NCBI GenBank assembly: GCA_905202215.1
Contig: CAJKRG010000014.1
Span: 1-51,107, forward strand
Length of the DNA stretch: 51,107 nucleotides
Source: an uncultured Porphyromonadaceae bacterium
Lineage (GTDB): Bacteria; Bacteroidota; Bacteroidia; Bacteroidales; Muribaculaceae
Direction of reading: 5' to 3'
In this document: positions 1-8,081 of the stretch, in pieces
Layout: every line of letters starts with the position of its first letter
How positions within the stretch are numbered: position 1 is the stretch's first letter
Translations under genes and position numbers: made by a program
The notes under the pieces: model-generated
Databases searched by the model: none
What the model saw: the letters and a program-made list of their open reading frames with translations, nothing else
Told to the model about the DNA's origin: nothing

Positions 1-54
1 ACCGGGGACACAAGGATTTTCAGTCCTTTGCTCTACCAACTGAGCTATGGCACC
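1..54 (-). tRNA. tRNA-Phe (GAA), 3' part cut off by the window edge
   Basis: Read on the minus strand, the molecule begins at 54 with the acceptor strand GGTGCCA, followed by a D-arm with the usual AGTTGGTAGA loop. A five-pair anticodon stem (AAGGA/TCCTT) encloses the loop CTGAAAA, which gives anticodon GAA. The variable loop and the start of the T arm are present; the rest lies outside the window. It reads phenylalanine codons during translation. Confidence 0.95.
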
Positions 55-74
55 TCTTTTGCCTTTTTGCGCTG

Positions 75-106
75 CAAAGTTAGGGACTTTTTTGCGACTG
101 TGCAAA
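75..106 (-). promoter_or_regulatory. Promoter of tRNA-Phe
   Basis: On the minus strand a TTTG (103-106) lies exactly 20 nt upstream of TAACTTTG (75-82). This is the Bacteroidota -33/-7 pair. It predicts a start near 70, about 16 nt ahead of the mature tRNA 5' end. Confidence 0.8.
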
Positions 107-177
107 TTTTTGAAGAAGTTTTTTTGCACTTTTTTTGATGTTTTTGCGCAAATGGCTAATGGATAGGAATATATGGA

Positions 178-807
178 TTAAATTATTTTACCGGGCCTTT
201 CGATGATTGCAGAGGCGAGAGTGTCGGCTACATGGATAATGGCAGGGAGGGGAGTGTTGCGGTGTGACTGGCGGTAGAATTTTTCGTCATCTCGCGAGAG
301 ATTCCAGGGGCCCATATGCCAGCGGATGGCACACATTTCATCTTCGGTCAGATCAAGGCCGGAGCGAAGCAACATTATCACGGATTTTTCGCCATGACCG
401 ATTGGGAAGTTTTCATCGTGGATTTCGTACATCTCCACTTCTTCGAAAATACCGATTTCATTGCGTTTCTTGCGTTTTATGCGTTTATAGAAGTCGGTCT
501 TGCATACGTCGTGCAGGAGCGCTGCTATAGCTATGGAATCGGGTGAGAGCTGCTCTTCGATATCAGGACGTATTTTCAGCATTGATTCGCGTGTAACCAT
601 GGCGGCGTCATATACATTGAGCGAATGTTCGAGAAGACCACCGGGGTATGCACCGTGGCCCTGCGCCGAAGCCGGGGATTCGAAGAAGCCGTCTTCTTCG
701 AGGTCCTGGATTACATAATCAATATTTTCACGTTCTGTATCCATCAGGATTTTGCAGAAACGTTCTTTGTTTTTTATAGTTTTGTTTTCCATATTTTTTA
801 TTGTCAT
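178..807 (-). CDS. HD-domain phosphohydrolase
   Basis: A 210-residue protein with the metal-binding signature of HD-superfamily phosphohydrolases: His61 (LLEHSLNV), His99-Asp100 (LLHDVCK), His138 (GHGEK) and His164 (IRWHM). The family usually hydrolyses phosphate esters or nucleotides; the substrate here cannot be read from sequence. I chose the ATG at 807 because it overlaps the stop of the upstream cardiolipin synthase-like gene as ATGA, which suggests coupled translation. A second ATG at 792 is possible. A longer reading to 873 would overlap the upstream gene by 70 nt and is unlikely. Probably the last gene of a three-gene run with the two genes upstream. Confidence 0.85.
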   Translation of the reverse strand: MTIKNMENKTIKNKERFCKILMDTERENIDYVIQDLEEDGFFESPASAQGHGAYPGGLLEHSLNVYDAAMVTRESMLKIRPDIEEQLSPDSIAIAALLHDVCKTDFYKRIKRKKRNEIGIFEEVEMYEIHDENFPIGHGEKSVIMLLRSGLDLTEDEMCAIRWHMGPWNLSRDDEKFYRQSHRNTPLPAIIHVADTLASAIIERPGKII

Positions 808-2273
808 AGTACCGGACTCAGAAGCCGCAGTATAGATTCTGCTATTTTGTCGACGAGGGAACGGCGGCGCCAACGTGCCGGTTGTATTCTTGTACTGTCG
901 GCAAGATCAGTCTTGAATATTGTCAGCATTCGTGCTGTCATTTCTTTGCTGAAGAAGAACAGATTTGATTCGAAATTATAGTCAAAGCTTCGGAAGTCAA
1001 AATTCGTAGAGCCGATAGTAACGATCTCATCGTCGACTATCATCATCTTTGAATGCAGCATTCCTTTGTCATATAAATATATCTTGATGCCGGCCCTCAG
1101 GCATTCGGCTATGTACGAGGCTGAGGCATGTGTGAGCATCCAGGAGTCGCCTCGTCTTGGAATTATTATACGCACGTCTACATGGGCAAGAGCGGCTGTC
1201 TGGAGTGCTTTCAGAAGAGCCTCATCGGGCAGAAAGTAGGGTGTCTGTATGAACACACGTCTGCGGGCATTGGCTATGGCTTTCAGAAATGCGAGCGCTA
1301 TGTTTGACCATTGTGACATTGGCCCGGATGAGAGCAGTTGCATTCCTACGCCGTGTATCATGCCATGAGCTTCTTTTTGTATATGGGGCATGTCGCGTGG
1401 TTCGTCAAGATCAATGAGGCCACGTCCCATGAAATTCCAGTCGACAGCGAATGAATACTGAAGAGCTTTGACGATGGGGCCTGTCACGCGTACATGCGTG
1501 TCGCGCCAGTGGTGGAATTTTCCGCCATCTATATATCTGTCGGCAATATTCATGCCGCCGATATATCCTATGGCTCCGTCGATCACACATATTTTCCGGT
1601 GATTGCGCCAGTTGACACGAGTGCCGAGCCAGGGAACAGATACCTTGAAGAACGGATATGCCTCCACGCCGTTACGCGTCAGTTCTTTGAAGAAGCCTGA
1701 GCGGGCGCTGAAAGATCCGACATGGTCATAGATCACCCTTACCGCAACGCCCTGACGTGCTTTACCGATAAGGGCCGTTGCTATCTTACGCCCGGTCTCA
1801 TCGTCGCTGAATATGTAATATTCGAGGTTTATGGAGTGTCGGGCCGAGCTTATGTCGGCAAGCAGTGAGTCGAATTTGCTTTTTCCGTCGGTAAATATCT
1901 CGACGTTATTTCCGGCATACAGCTGGGCGCCGGAAAGTGTACGGCCAAGATTTATCTGAGTTGTAGCCTCGGGCGATAGGCCGATGTCACGCGGATCTAC
2001 ATGCGTGTTTTTTTCACCCCTTCTGAGTTTGCGCCTGTTGCGGCGCGAAATCATGCGTTTGTTCTTTATGTTTCGTCCGAAAAATATATAGAGTATAAGT
2101 CCTACAACGGGCAAAAGCAATAAAACCGTAACCCAGGCGAGCGATTTCACCGGGTTGCGGTTTTCGGAAAGTATTACAGCTATTATGATAAGAGTAGAGC
2201 CCAAGGCAATCGCAGCAAAGCTTTTGGCAAGCCAGCCGGAATCGAGGAATGCCTGTAGGACCTCTCCCATCAA
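804..2273 (-). CDS. cls: Cardiolipin synthase-like phospholipase D protein
   Basis: A 489-residue membrane protein. Two hydrophobic segments at the N-terminus (about residues 14-35 and 45-65) are followed by a short basic stretch. Two phospholipase D catalytic motifs follow: His225-x-Lys227-x4-Asp232, and His407-x-Lys409-x4-Asp414 with the usual GSxN after it. In this family the two histidines form and resolve a phosphatidyl-enzyme intermediate, condensing two phosphatidylglycerols to cardiolipin at the inner membrane. Length and layout fit bacterial ClsA-type enzymes. It begins 12 nt after the pRiA4b-type gene and overlaps the HD gene by 4 nt. Confidence 0.93.
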   Translation of the reverse strand: MMGEVLQAFLDSGWLAKSFAAIALGSTLIIIAVILSENRNPVKSLAWVTVLLLLPVVGLILYIFFGRNIKNKRMISRRNRRKLRRGEKNTHVDPRDIGLSPEATTQINLGRTLSGAQLYAGNNVEIFTDGKSKFDSLLADISSARHSINLEYYIFSDDETGRKIATALIGKARQGVAVRVIYDHVGSFSARSGFFKELTRNGVEAYPFFKVSVPWLGTRVNWRNHRKICVIDGAIGYIGGMNIADRYIDGGKFHHWRDTHVRVTGPIVKALQYSFAVDWNFMGRGLIDLDEPRDMPHIQKEAHGMIHGVGMQLLSSGPMSQWSNIALAFLKAIANARRRVFIQTPYFLPDEALLKALQTAALAHVDVRIIIPRRGDSWMLTHASASYIAECLRAGIKIYLYDKGMLHSKMMIVDDEIVTIGSTNFDFRSFDYNFESNLFFFSKEMTARMLTIFKTDLADSTRIQPARWRRRSLVDKIAESILRLLSPVL

Positions 2274-2285
2274 ATATATCGTTTA

Positions 2286-2834
2286 TCAGTTGTCGAAGGT
2301 CATTTCGTCGAAGCCTTCGGTATCGAATTCGTCCGCGTTGTAATCCTGATCGCCGTAGAAGTCTTCGTCAAGATCGGCTGTTACAGCGGCTTGCTTTGCG
2401 TCGACTTTTGCATCGAATTCATCAAGATCGACGATTTCCTGCGGTGCTTGACCCAGCGACAGTGAGCATACAGGATCCTTGAGAGAGCGTCCGGTCACAA
2501 TTTCGGTCATTTCTATAAAGAAGGCACGGTCGGTCATATAGTCGAATACATATAGAAGCTTCTGGCCTTCATCGTCGATGAAGTCGCTGAGCACACTTTC
2601 ATCCATGAGCCATACATCCTGATCGGCATCGCTGCCCATATCTTCGAAAGTTATTTCTTTCTCTTTCTCCCAATTCCGGTCGCAGAGGAAGAAGGAACTC
2701 ATCTGATTCTTGTCATAGCCCACACAGTCACAGATCGCATTCTTGAGATCGAGAAATGTTGCTGTGCCGTCGATTTTTATCTCACGTTTGAAGTTATCGA
2801 CTTCGTCAGATACAATACGGAATGTAAATATCAT
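2286..2834 (-). CDS. Plasmid pRiA4b ORF-3-like domain protein
   Basis: A 182-residue acidic cytoplasmic protein with no signal peptide. The N-terminal two thirds resemble the pRiA4b Orf3-like fold: a beta-strand start (IFTFRIVSDEV), the phrase ATFLDLKNAICDCVGYD, and later LLYVFDYMTDRAFFIEM. The last 40 residues are rich in Asp and Glu and probably disordered. The biochemical role of the family is unknown to me. It lies directly upstream of the cardiolipin synthase-like gene in the same orientation. A weak -7-like box (TAACTTCG, 2891-2898, minus strand) lies about 57 nt ahead of the ATG. Confidence 0.75.
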   Translation of the reverse strand: MIFTFRIVSDEVDNFKREIKIDGTATFLDLKNAICDCVGYDKNQMSSFFLCDRNWEKEKEITFEDMGSDADQDVWLMDESVLSDFIDDEGQKLLYVFDYMTDRAFFIEMTEIVTGRSLKDPVCSLSLGQAPQEIVDLDEFDAKVDAKQAAVTADLDEDFYGDQDYNADEFDTEGFDEMTFDN

Positions 2835-2923
2835 ATATGTAGTGTTTTCTTAGTTTGATTTATTATTAGGGTATGATAGATTTTATATCGCGAAGTTAGT
2901 AACAAAGGACTGAATAATGCAAG

Positions 2924-2953
2924 AAAAAAAGCGCTTTTTTTAAGCGCTTTTTT
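2924..2953 (-). terminator. Intrinsic terminator after dnaA
   Basis: A perfect 12-pair stem: AAAAAAGCGCTT (2925-2936) pairs with AAGCGCTTTTTT (2942-2953) around a 5-nt loop. It has T-runs on both strands and can work in either direction. It lies between the dnaA stop (3051) and the next gene on the same strand. Confidence 0.8.
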
Positions 2954-3050
2954 ATGGCAACGGTTAATGTCGCCTAATTCACATATTTTTCACACGGTTT
3001 CAGTCCGCGGATCGTTATCCGTATTTAACCGAGGTTCGGTCGATATGCTG

Positions 3051-4439
3051 TCATTCGGCGCATATCGAGGCTTCGATAGCATCGAGATCGGCCGCGAGTT
3101 TTTTTTCAGTGGCCAGACGGTCTTCTATGCTTTTACATGCATATATCACTGTGGCATGTGTGCGGTCGATCTTATGACCGATGGTGGTCAGAGGCATTTT
3201 CCCGACTTTCTTGGCAAGGTACATCACAATCTGACGTGCGTCAGATACCTCGCGTTTACGACTTTTCGTAAATAGAAGATCGGGGCATATGTTATAGTGC
3301 GCCGCAACGGCCTCGGTAATCATCTCGAAATTGACCTGACGACGTTTGATCTTGACTGCATTTGCCATCACACGGCGGGCCAGATCAAGAGATATGTCGC
3401 GGTTGAGCACGGTAGCGTGAGCCATTAGTGATACGACTACACCTTCAAGCTCGCGCACACTCTGTGTGACATTAGATGCTATATAATCGGCTACGTCGGA
3501 GGGTAGTGCGAGTCCGTCCTGCTCGGCTTTGAGTTTGAGTACATCTCTGCGCAGGGATATATCTGGACGCTCAAGTTCAACCTGCATACCCCACTTGAAT
3601 CGACTCAGCAGACGCGCTTCGAAGCCCTCCATCTCCGAGGGTGCGCAGTCGCTCGACATTATAATCTGTCGGTCGTGCTGGTGAAGGTGGTTGAATATAT
3701 GGAAGAAAGTGTTCTGCGTACCTGGCAGATTCTGTAGATCCTGTATATCATCGATTATAAGACAATCGATGCTCTGATAGAAGTGGAAGAAGCTGTTGAT
3801 ATTCTTTGCCGCGGCTGCTGTATACTGGCTCTGGAAGAGTCGGGCTGTTACATACAGGACACGGGCATGAGGATTATGTTCCTTGATTCTAATGCCGATG
3901 GCCTGGATAAGATGAGTCTTTCCAACGCCGGAAGGCCCGAATACAAACAAAGGGTTAAATGTCTTAAGCGAGGGATTGTCGCCTATAGACATGCCTATGG
4001 TACGTGCTATTTTGTTGCTGTCGCTGGCGCAATAGTTCTCAAATGTATAGCGCGGGTTGAGCTGCGGATCGAAGTCGTTGTTGTCCGGCTGTTTGAAAGG
4101 GTTGGCCGGCTGCGCATTTCGCTGGGCCAGGATTGTTGGCGACGAACCGGCGCTTTTCTGGTCGATGGTAGTGCTCGGATCGTTCTGTATTGTCCTGAAA
4201 CGGTAATATAGCTGTACATTCTCGCCGTATACTTTGCGTATACCTGCGCGTAGTACGCCGCGATACCGTTCCTCAAGCTGGTCGACAAAAAATGAAGACT
4301 GCACCGTGAGCACAAGACGACCGTCGGCATAACTTTCGGATGTTATGTCGCGGAACCAGTTCTTGTATTGTTCAGCCGAGATGTTGTCCTGTATGAAGCG
4401 ACAGCATTTGGCCCAAAGTTCTTGGTGCGTCAGTTCCAT
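3051..4439 (-). CDS. dnaA: Chromosomal replication initiator DnaA
   Basis: A 462-residue protein of normal DnaA length. Domain I is at residues 1-80 (ELWAKCCRFIQDNI) and a variable linker at 85-125. The AAA+ domain has Walker A GPSGVGKT (about 168-175) and Walker B LIIDDI (about 227-232). The C-terminal DNA-binding domain carries the DnaA-box recognition stretch DRTHATVIYACKSI near residue 425. DnaA binds DnaA boxes with ATP and opens the replication origin. The ATG at 4439 matches the usual family start (MELTHQELW). A minus-strand -7-like box TAATTTTG (4498-4505) would give a leader of about 55 nt. I saw no convincing cluster of DnaA boxes on either side, so the origin is probably elsewhere. 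Confidence 0.98.
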   Translation of the reverse strand: MELTHQELWAKCCRFIQDNISAEQYKNWFRDITSESYADGRLVLTVQSSFFVDQLEERYRGVLRAGIRKVYGENVQLYYRFRTIQNDPSTTIDQKSAGSSPTILAQRNAQPANPFKQPDNNDFDPQLNPRYTFENYCASDSNKIARTIGMSIGDNPSLKTFNPLFVFGPSGVGKTHLIQAIGIRIKEHNPHARVLYVTARLFQSQYTAAAAKNINSFFHFYQSIDCLIIDDIQDLQNLPGTQNTFFHIFNHLHQHDRQIIMSSDCAPSEMEGFEARLLSRFKWGMQVELERPDISLRRDVLKLKAEQDGLALPSDVADYIASNVTQSVRELEGVVVSLMAHATVLNRDISLDLARRVMANAVKIKRRQVNFEMITEAVAAHYNICPDLLFTKSRKREVSDARQIVMYLAKKVGKMPLTTIGHKIDRTHATVIYACKSIEDRLATEKKLAADLDAIEASICAE

Positions 4440-4497
4440 TTAAAATAGGCGATTTTGCGAGTACAAAATTCCGACAAAAAAAAAGAAAAAACAAGAG

Positions 4498-4505
4498 CAA
4501 AATTA
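4498..4505 (-). promoter_or_regulatory. Possible -7 box of dnaA
   Basis: TAATTTTG on the minus strand matches TAnnTTTG and lies 59 nt from the dnaA ATG. No TTTG is present at the right distance upstream, so the call is tentative. The rest of the 295-nt gap 4440-4734 is AT-rich and holds no ORF I believe. Confidence 0.35.
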
Positions 4506-4632
4506 TTTGCATAAATCGATTGTTGTGTAATATCTGAAAACTCAGCTATTTAACCTTTCGGGCAGAAATTCGATGCAGACCGGCGCACTTTGCTCTGATA
4601 TTCGTTTGGATATTACACCTTTAGTTTTCTGA

Positions 4633-4672
4633 CAGCAGCGGGATGCCTTGTCTTACAGGCACCCCGCTGCTG
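4633..4672 (-). terminator. Strong hairpin between the Mce gene and dnaA
   Basis: A 16-pair stem with one G-T wobble (4633-4648 with 4657-4672) and an 8-nt loop. It lies 60 nt after the Mce gene stop. The sequence after it on the minus strand has no clean T-run, so it may be a weak intrinsic terminator or a 3' stabilising hairpin. Confidence 0.5.
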
Positions 4673-4734
4673 TATGTGGGAATAATGTCTTATGAAAAAA
4701 ATCTTCTCTTATTTAGAATTATTCCAAATAAAGG

Positions 4735-5637
4735 TTAGAATATTTTTATGTTGATATACCGTTTGGGATTCTTTTTTATGTCTATGAATAGAGAGTCGAG
4801 AGATGTGATGGTCGCATTGATATTGTCGTAAAGAGCCGGATCGTTTGTAAGTTTTCCTATCGATGAATTCGGATTGTTCAGGCTCTCGGAGAGTTGCCGC
4901 AGATTCGCCATGGTCATCTGGATTTCCAACGCGATACTGTCGACAGGTACTTCGCGAAGACGTCCGCTCACCTGTGCGAGGTCTCCGGTAATTGTGTCGA
5001 CATTATGCGTAATGCTCTGTATATTTCCTGCTATGGGTTTGAGGCTTGCTGTAACGGCATTGAGCGAATGCATTGTTGCCTGAAGATCGGTGGTAATATC
5101 GTCAAGACGCGTCACACTCTGATGTAGAGCCGGATTGGCTGTCAGCGCGTTAAGATTTGTAAGGAGTGAGTCTATCTTGGGCATGATGGAGTTCATGGCG
5201 GGCATCAGGTTTTCGGATATTCCGGCCATCATACCTGCTTTGACTTTGCCTGGAATAGTATCTCCCACAGCATAAAGGTATGTCGGGTCATTTCCGAGCG
5301 TAAGTGTGATAGAGGCGGTACCCAGCAGGTCAGAACCGAGTACAGCTTCTGTGCCTTTGGGTAGTTTGAGCGATTTGTCAAGACTCATTTCAACAATTAC
5401 GTTTCCGGGTCGTGAGAAATCGTAGTTTATGCTGCGGACTATGCCGACTTTGTAGCCGTTCAGTGTTACGGGTGCGGACTGCGCGAGGCCTTCTACATTG
5501 TTATATACCGAGTAATAATAGTTGGCGGCTTTGAAGAGATTTACCCCTTTGAGGAAATTGATTCCGAAAAACAGAATGAGCATGGCTACTATCACGAGTA
5601 ACCCGATAATCACTTCTTTGCGTAATATTGATTTCAT
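4735..5637 (-). CDS. MlaD/Mce-domain lipid transport protein
   Basis: A 300-residue protein. One N-terminal membrane anchor (about residues 7-29) is followed by an MlaD/Mce domain at about 35-115, with the typical phrases VYNNVEGLAQSAPVTLNGYKVG and LGTASITLTLG. The C-terminal half is helical with regular polar/hydrophobic spacing. Mce proteins form periplasmic rings that move phospholipids between inner and outer membranes with an MlaE/MlaF ABC transporter, which is not in this window. It starts 11 nt after the amidase stop, so the two are probably co-transcribed; both act in envelope maintenance. Confidence 0.9.
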   Translation of the reverse strand: MKSILRKEVIIGLLVIVAMLILFFGINFLKGVNLFKAANYYYSVYNNVEGLAQSAPVTLNGYKVGIVRSINYDFSRPGNVIVEMSLDKSLKLPKGTEAVLGSDLLGTASITLTLGNDPTYLYAVGDTIPGKVKAGMMAGISENLMPAMNSIMPKIDSLLTNLNALTANPALHQSVTRLDDITTDLQATMHSLNAVTASLKPIAGNIQSITHNVDTITGDLAQVSGRLREVPVDSIALEIQMTMANLRQLSESLNNPNSSIGKLTNDPALYDNINATITSLDSLFIDIKKNPKRYINIKIF

Positions 5638-5648
5638 TTCCGATGGAA

Positions 5649-6464
5649 TTATTTGTTGCTGAATTTAGTACGGTAGGCCGTTATGGCGTCATATATTGCT
5701 TTGGCACATTTTTTGCGGCCGTCTTCAGAAGCGAGAAAACGTTCAGCCGCCGGATTGCATATAAAATCAAGTTCAACGAGCACCGACGGCATCTTTGTGG
5801 CCCACAATACGAGGAAGCCTGCCTGGAGCACTCCTTTGTCGGCCCGGCCGGCATCATCTACAAGACGTGCCTGTATCATCGAGGCTGCCTCTATGCTCTG
5901 GGCCATATGACGGTTTTGGTCCAGTTCGAATATTATGTATGATTCACTTGAGGAAGGGTCGAATCCCTGATAGGTCTGGGTGAAATCTTCTTCCAGTTCG
6001 ATAACACCGTTTTCGCGCATGGCGACAGCCAGATTGGCGTCGCTTTTATGCAGTCCCACCGTATATACCGAAGCTCCGTGAACTTTTTCGCGTCCGCGAC
6101 TTTTGGCGGCCACCGAGTTCACATGAATACTCACAAAAAGATCGGCATCTGCATCGTTTGCTATCGAGGCCCGTTCATCGAGAGGAATGAAAGTATCGTC
6201 TTTTCGTGTGAGAATCGATTTTACTGAATCTGATTTATTTTTTCGAATGAGAGCATCCACTTTTTTTGCTACATCCAGTACTATCGTTTTCTCATTGCTT
6301 ATTTTTCCTCGGCAACCATAATCTTTGCCTCCGTGGCCTGCATCGAGAACTACTGTAAACGGTTTGACGGACATGGATTCAGCGGCCGGTATCTGGAATG
6401 GCAGAACCGACATCAGCAGTAAAATCGCTGCTACTGAAAGCTTGTATGGTTGCAAAATGGTCAT
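5649..6464 (-). CDS. N-acetylmuramoyl-L-alanine amidase (Amidase_3)
   Basis: A 271-residue exported enzyme. A signal peptide of about 28 residues ends near PAAES. The Amidase_3 fold then starts with VVLDAGHGGKDYG, which holds the first zinc histidine. The phrase NEKTIVLDVAKKV holds the zinc glutamate, DLFVSIHVNS holds the second zinc histidine, and LVELDFICNP holds the catalytic glutamate. Such enzymes cut the amide bond between N-acetylmuramic acid and the stem peptide during cell separation. A -7 box ends only 7 nt before the ATG, so the mRNA may be nearly leaderless. The divergent neighbour is a lipoprotein gene. Confidence 0.93.
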   Translation of the reverse strand: MTILQPYKLSVAAILLLMSVLPFQIPAAESMSVKPFTVVLDAGHGGKDYGCRGKISNEKTIVLDVAKKVDALIRKNKSDSVKSILTRKDDTFIPLDERASIANDADADLFVSIHVNSVAAKSRGREKVHGASVYTVGLHKSDANLAVAMRENGVIELEEDFTQTYQGFDPSSSESYIIFELDQNRHMAQSIEAASMIQARLVDDAGRADKGVLQAGFLVLWATKMPSVLVELDFICNPAAERFLASEDGRKKCAKAIYDAITAYRTKFSNK

Positions 6465-6471
6465 TTGAGTG

Positions 6472-6479
6472 CAAAAGTA
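6472..6479 (-). promoter_or_regulatory. -7 box of the amidase gene
   Basis: TACTTTTG on the minus strand, 7 nt before the amidase ATG. A start 4-6 nt past the box would leave a leader of only a few nucleotides. No good TTTG lies 19-21 nt upstream. Confidence 0.45.
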
Positions 6480-6545
6480 CTACTTTTTTTCGCCACTTCG
6501 TTTGCCGAAAGGTCGAAAAAACATGTTTTTTCTTCATTTTTGAGC

Positions 6546-6553
6546 TATCTTTG
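6546..6553 (+). promoter_or_regulatory. -7 box of the 6578 lipoprotein gene
   Basis: TATCTTTG matches TAnnTTTG and predicts a start near 6558, about 20 nt before the ATG. The -33 region is T-rich without an exact TTTG. Confidence 0.5.
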
Positions 6554-6577
6554 CCGCGATTTAAGTGTTCTTGGTGT

Positions 6578-7549
6578 ATGAGAATGAATCTATCTGTTTT
6601 GTGCGGCACCGCCCTGATATGCGCTTCGTGCGGAGAGAGAGCGGTGGAGCCGGTCGATGTGGCTGTTGTGCCGCTGTATAAAGAGATCTACAACTACCCC
6701 GGACTTGATTCGTTGCATCAGGCGTCCTTTCTGCATAGGGATTCTGTAGTGCTGAGGTCTTTTATGGCTGTTGTGAGTGGCGAACCTTTTGATGCCGGGG
6801 TGGTTGAGTCATGGGCATCGTCAAGAGCGGTGGAAGTCTTTACTCCTCTGGTCGACTCTGTATACAAAGATGAATCGCCATTACAGAAAGCACTGGGCAA
6901 TATATTGGCCCGTGCCGAAGCCGAACATATTGGATTGCCGTCGCGTCAGTATGCAGAAGTAGTCTATGGACGCCCCGAATCGGTTTTGTTCGTGGATTCT
7001 GTGATGTTTGTGGCTTTAAATCATTATCTTGGTGCGGATTTCGAAGGGTATTCTCATTTGCCTTCATATATGCGTCTCGTCAAGACTCCCGATATGCTGC
7101 CTTTCGATGTTGCCGAGGCGATTGTGGCTACGTCTTATCCATATCAATATTCGGAAAGATCAACTGTGCTCGGGCGTTTGCTCTATGAAGGCGCACTGAC
7201 ATATGCCAAACGTAAACTTGTCGGTTCGTCTGATGTTCCAATGGCTCTTGGTTATACTGCAGAGCAATATGAATGGCTGGAGAGTAATGAAAAGGGCCTT
7301 TGGGAGGCTCTGGTTTCGAAGGGCCTTCTGTTTGATACGGCCGAACGCACGGCTTCGCGTCTTGTAGAGCCCGCTCCGTCAACACTGGAGCTTCTGCCGG
7401 GTTCGCCGGGGAGAGTCGGTCGCTATATCGGATATAAATTGGTCGAATCCTATCTTCGGCGCCATGGAAGGGTTGCATTGTCCGATCTTCTGTCGCCGGA
7501 ATTTTACTCTGATCCCGCCGTATTGTCGAAAATTTCATACAACCCCTGA
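6578..7549 (+). CDS. Lipoprotein of unknown function
   Basis: A protein of about 323 residues. The reading frame is open upstream to 6398, but that part crosses the divergent promoters and antisense amidase codons. The ATG at 6578 (or 6584) gives a normal lipoprotein signal, MRMNLSVLCGTALICASC, with a lipobox cysteine. I recognise no domain. The body is mostly helical with repeated aromatic residues, for example LPSRQYAEVVYGRPESVLFVDSV and GRYIGYKLVESYLRRHG. The phrase GRLLYEGALTYAKRKL recalls the GldB-type gliding lipoprotein family of Bacteroidota, but I hold that only as a suggestion. It is followed by the thioredoxin-fold gene in the same orientation, 43 nt away. Confidence 0.7.
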   Translation: MRMNLSVLCGTALICASCGERAVEPVDVAVVPLYKEIYNYPGLDSLHQASFLHRDSVVLRSFMAVVSGEPFDAGVVESWASSRAVEVFTPLVDSVYKDESPLQKALGNILARAEAEHIGLPSRQYAEVVYGRPESVLFVDSVMFVALNHYLGADFEGYSHLPSYMRLVKTPDMLPFDVAEAIVATSYPYQYSERSTVLGRLLYEGALTYAKRKLVGSSDVPMALGYTAEQYEWLESNEKGLWEALVSKGLLFDTAERTASRLVEPAPSTLELLPGSPGRVGRYIGYKLVESYLRRHGRVALSDLLSPEFYSDPAVLSKISYNP

Positions 7550-7563
7550 TGTCTGCCGGTTGT

Positions 7564-7588
7564 TATATCTTCAAGAAAGGAAGATATA
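7564..7588 (+). promoter_or_regulatory. Hairpin over the ribosome binding site of the thioredoxin-fold gene
   Basis: TATATCTTC (7564-7572) pairs perfectly with GAAGATATA (7580-7588) around a 7-nt loop. The purine stretch AAGGAAG, the likely ribosome binding site, lies in the loop and 3' arm and ends 10 nt before the ATG at 7593. The hairpin could limit translation or could be a weak end to the upstream transcript. Confidence 0.45.
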
Positions 7589-7592
7589 GATT

Positions 7593-8081
7593 ATGAAACA
7601 GACTCTTCTCCTCGTTGGCATCTGTATTGGGCTCGTGCTCTGTGCAGTAGGATACAGCGATTCAAAATATCATACTGCACTCGGACGTAATGTGCCTGAC
7701 TTCTATGCTGAAAACGCATGTGGAAACGTGTCGGCGGCTTCTTTGAAAGGAGGTTATTCACTTCTGAATTTCTGGGCATCTACAGACGCGCCTTCGCGGG
7801 AAGCCGCTAATATATATACTGCGTGGCAGCGGCGGAATCCCGACCGGAATCTACGTCTTGTATCTGTTAATTTCGACAAGAATGAAGCATTATTCCGCGA
7901 GATAGTGCGTCTCGACAGCCTGATTCCGTCAGAACAATATCATGTCTCCGGTGATACCGCCAGGGCTATCATTGATAATTACGGACTCAGGGATGGATTC
8001 GGTTCGCTTCTGATCGATGCAGGAGGAAAAATTGTAGCACATAATCCTGATTCCGAAACTCTCTCGGAGTTAGTGAAATAA
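7593..8081 (+). CDS. Thioredoxin-fold protein without the CxxC motif
   Basis: A 162-residue protein with an N-terminal signal or anchor (MKQTLLLVGICIGLVLCAVG) and a TlpA/AhpC-like thioredoxin fold. It has PDFYAENACGN, then LKGGYSLLNFWAS, then VSVNFDKNEALFREIV, and late GSLLIDAGGKIVAHN. In redox-active relatives the phrase after NFWA is TWCPPC; here it reads STDAPS, so both catalytic cysteines are gone. It should therefore be exported but not a classical disulfide reductase; a binding or structural role is inferred. It ends exactly where the convergent AAA gene ends, with no gap. Confidence 0.85.
   Translation: MKQTLLLVGICIGLVLCAVGYSDSKYHTALGRNVPDFYAENACGNVSAASLKGGYSLLNFWASTDAPSREAANIYTAWQRRNPDRNLRLVSVNFDKNEALFREIVRLDSLIPSEQYHVSGDTARAIIDNYGLRDGFGSLLIDAGGKIVAHNPDSETLSELVK

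Noticed and set aside
2835..3050. Replication origin next to dnaA
   Set aside because: A few DnaA-box-like words (for example TTTTTCACA near 2985) occur, but no cluster and no AT-rich unwinding repeats; the stretch is explained by a terminator.
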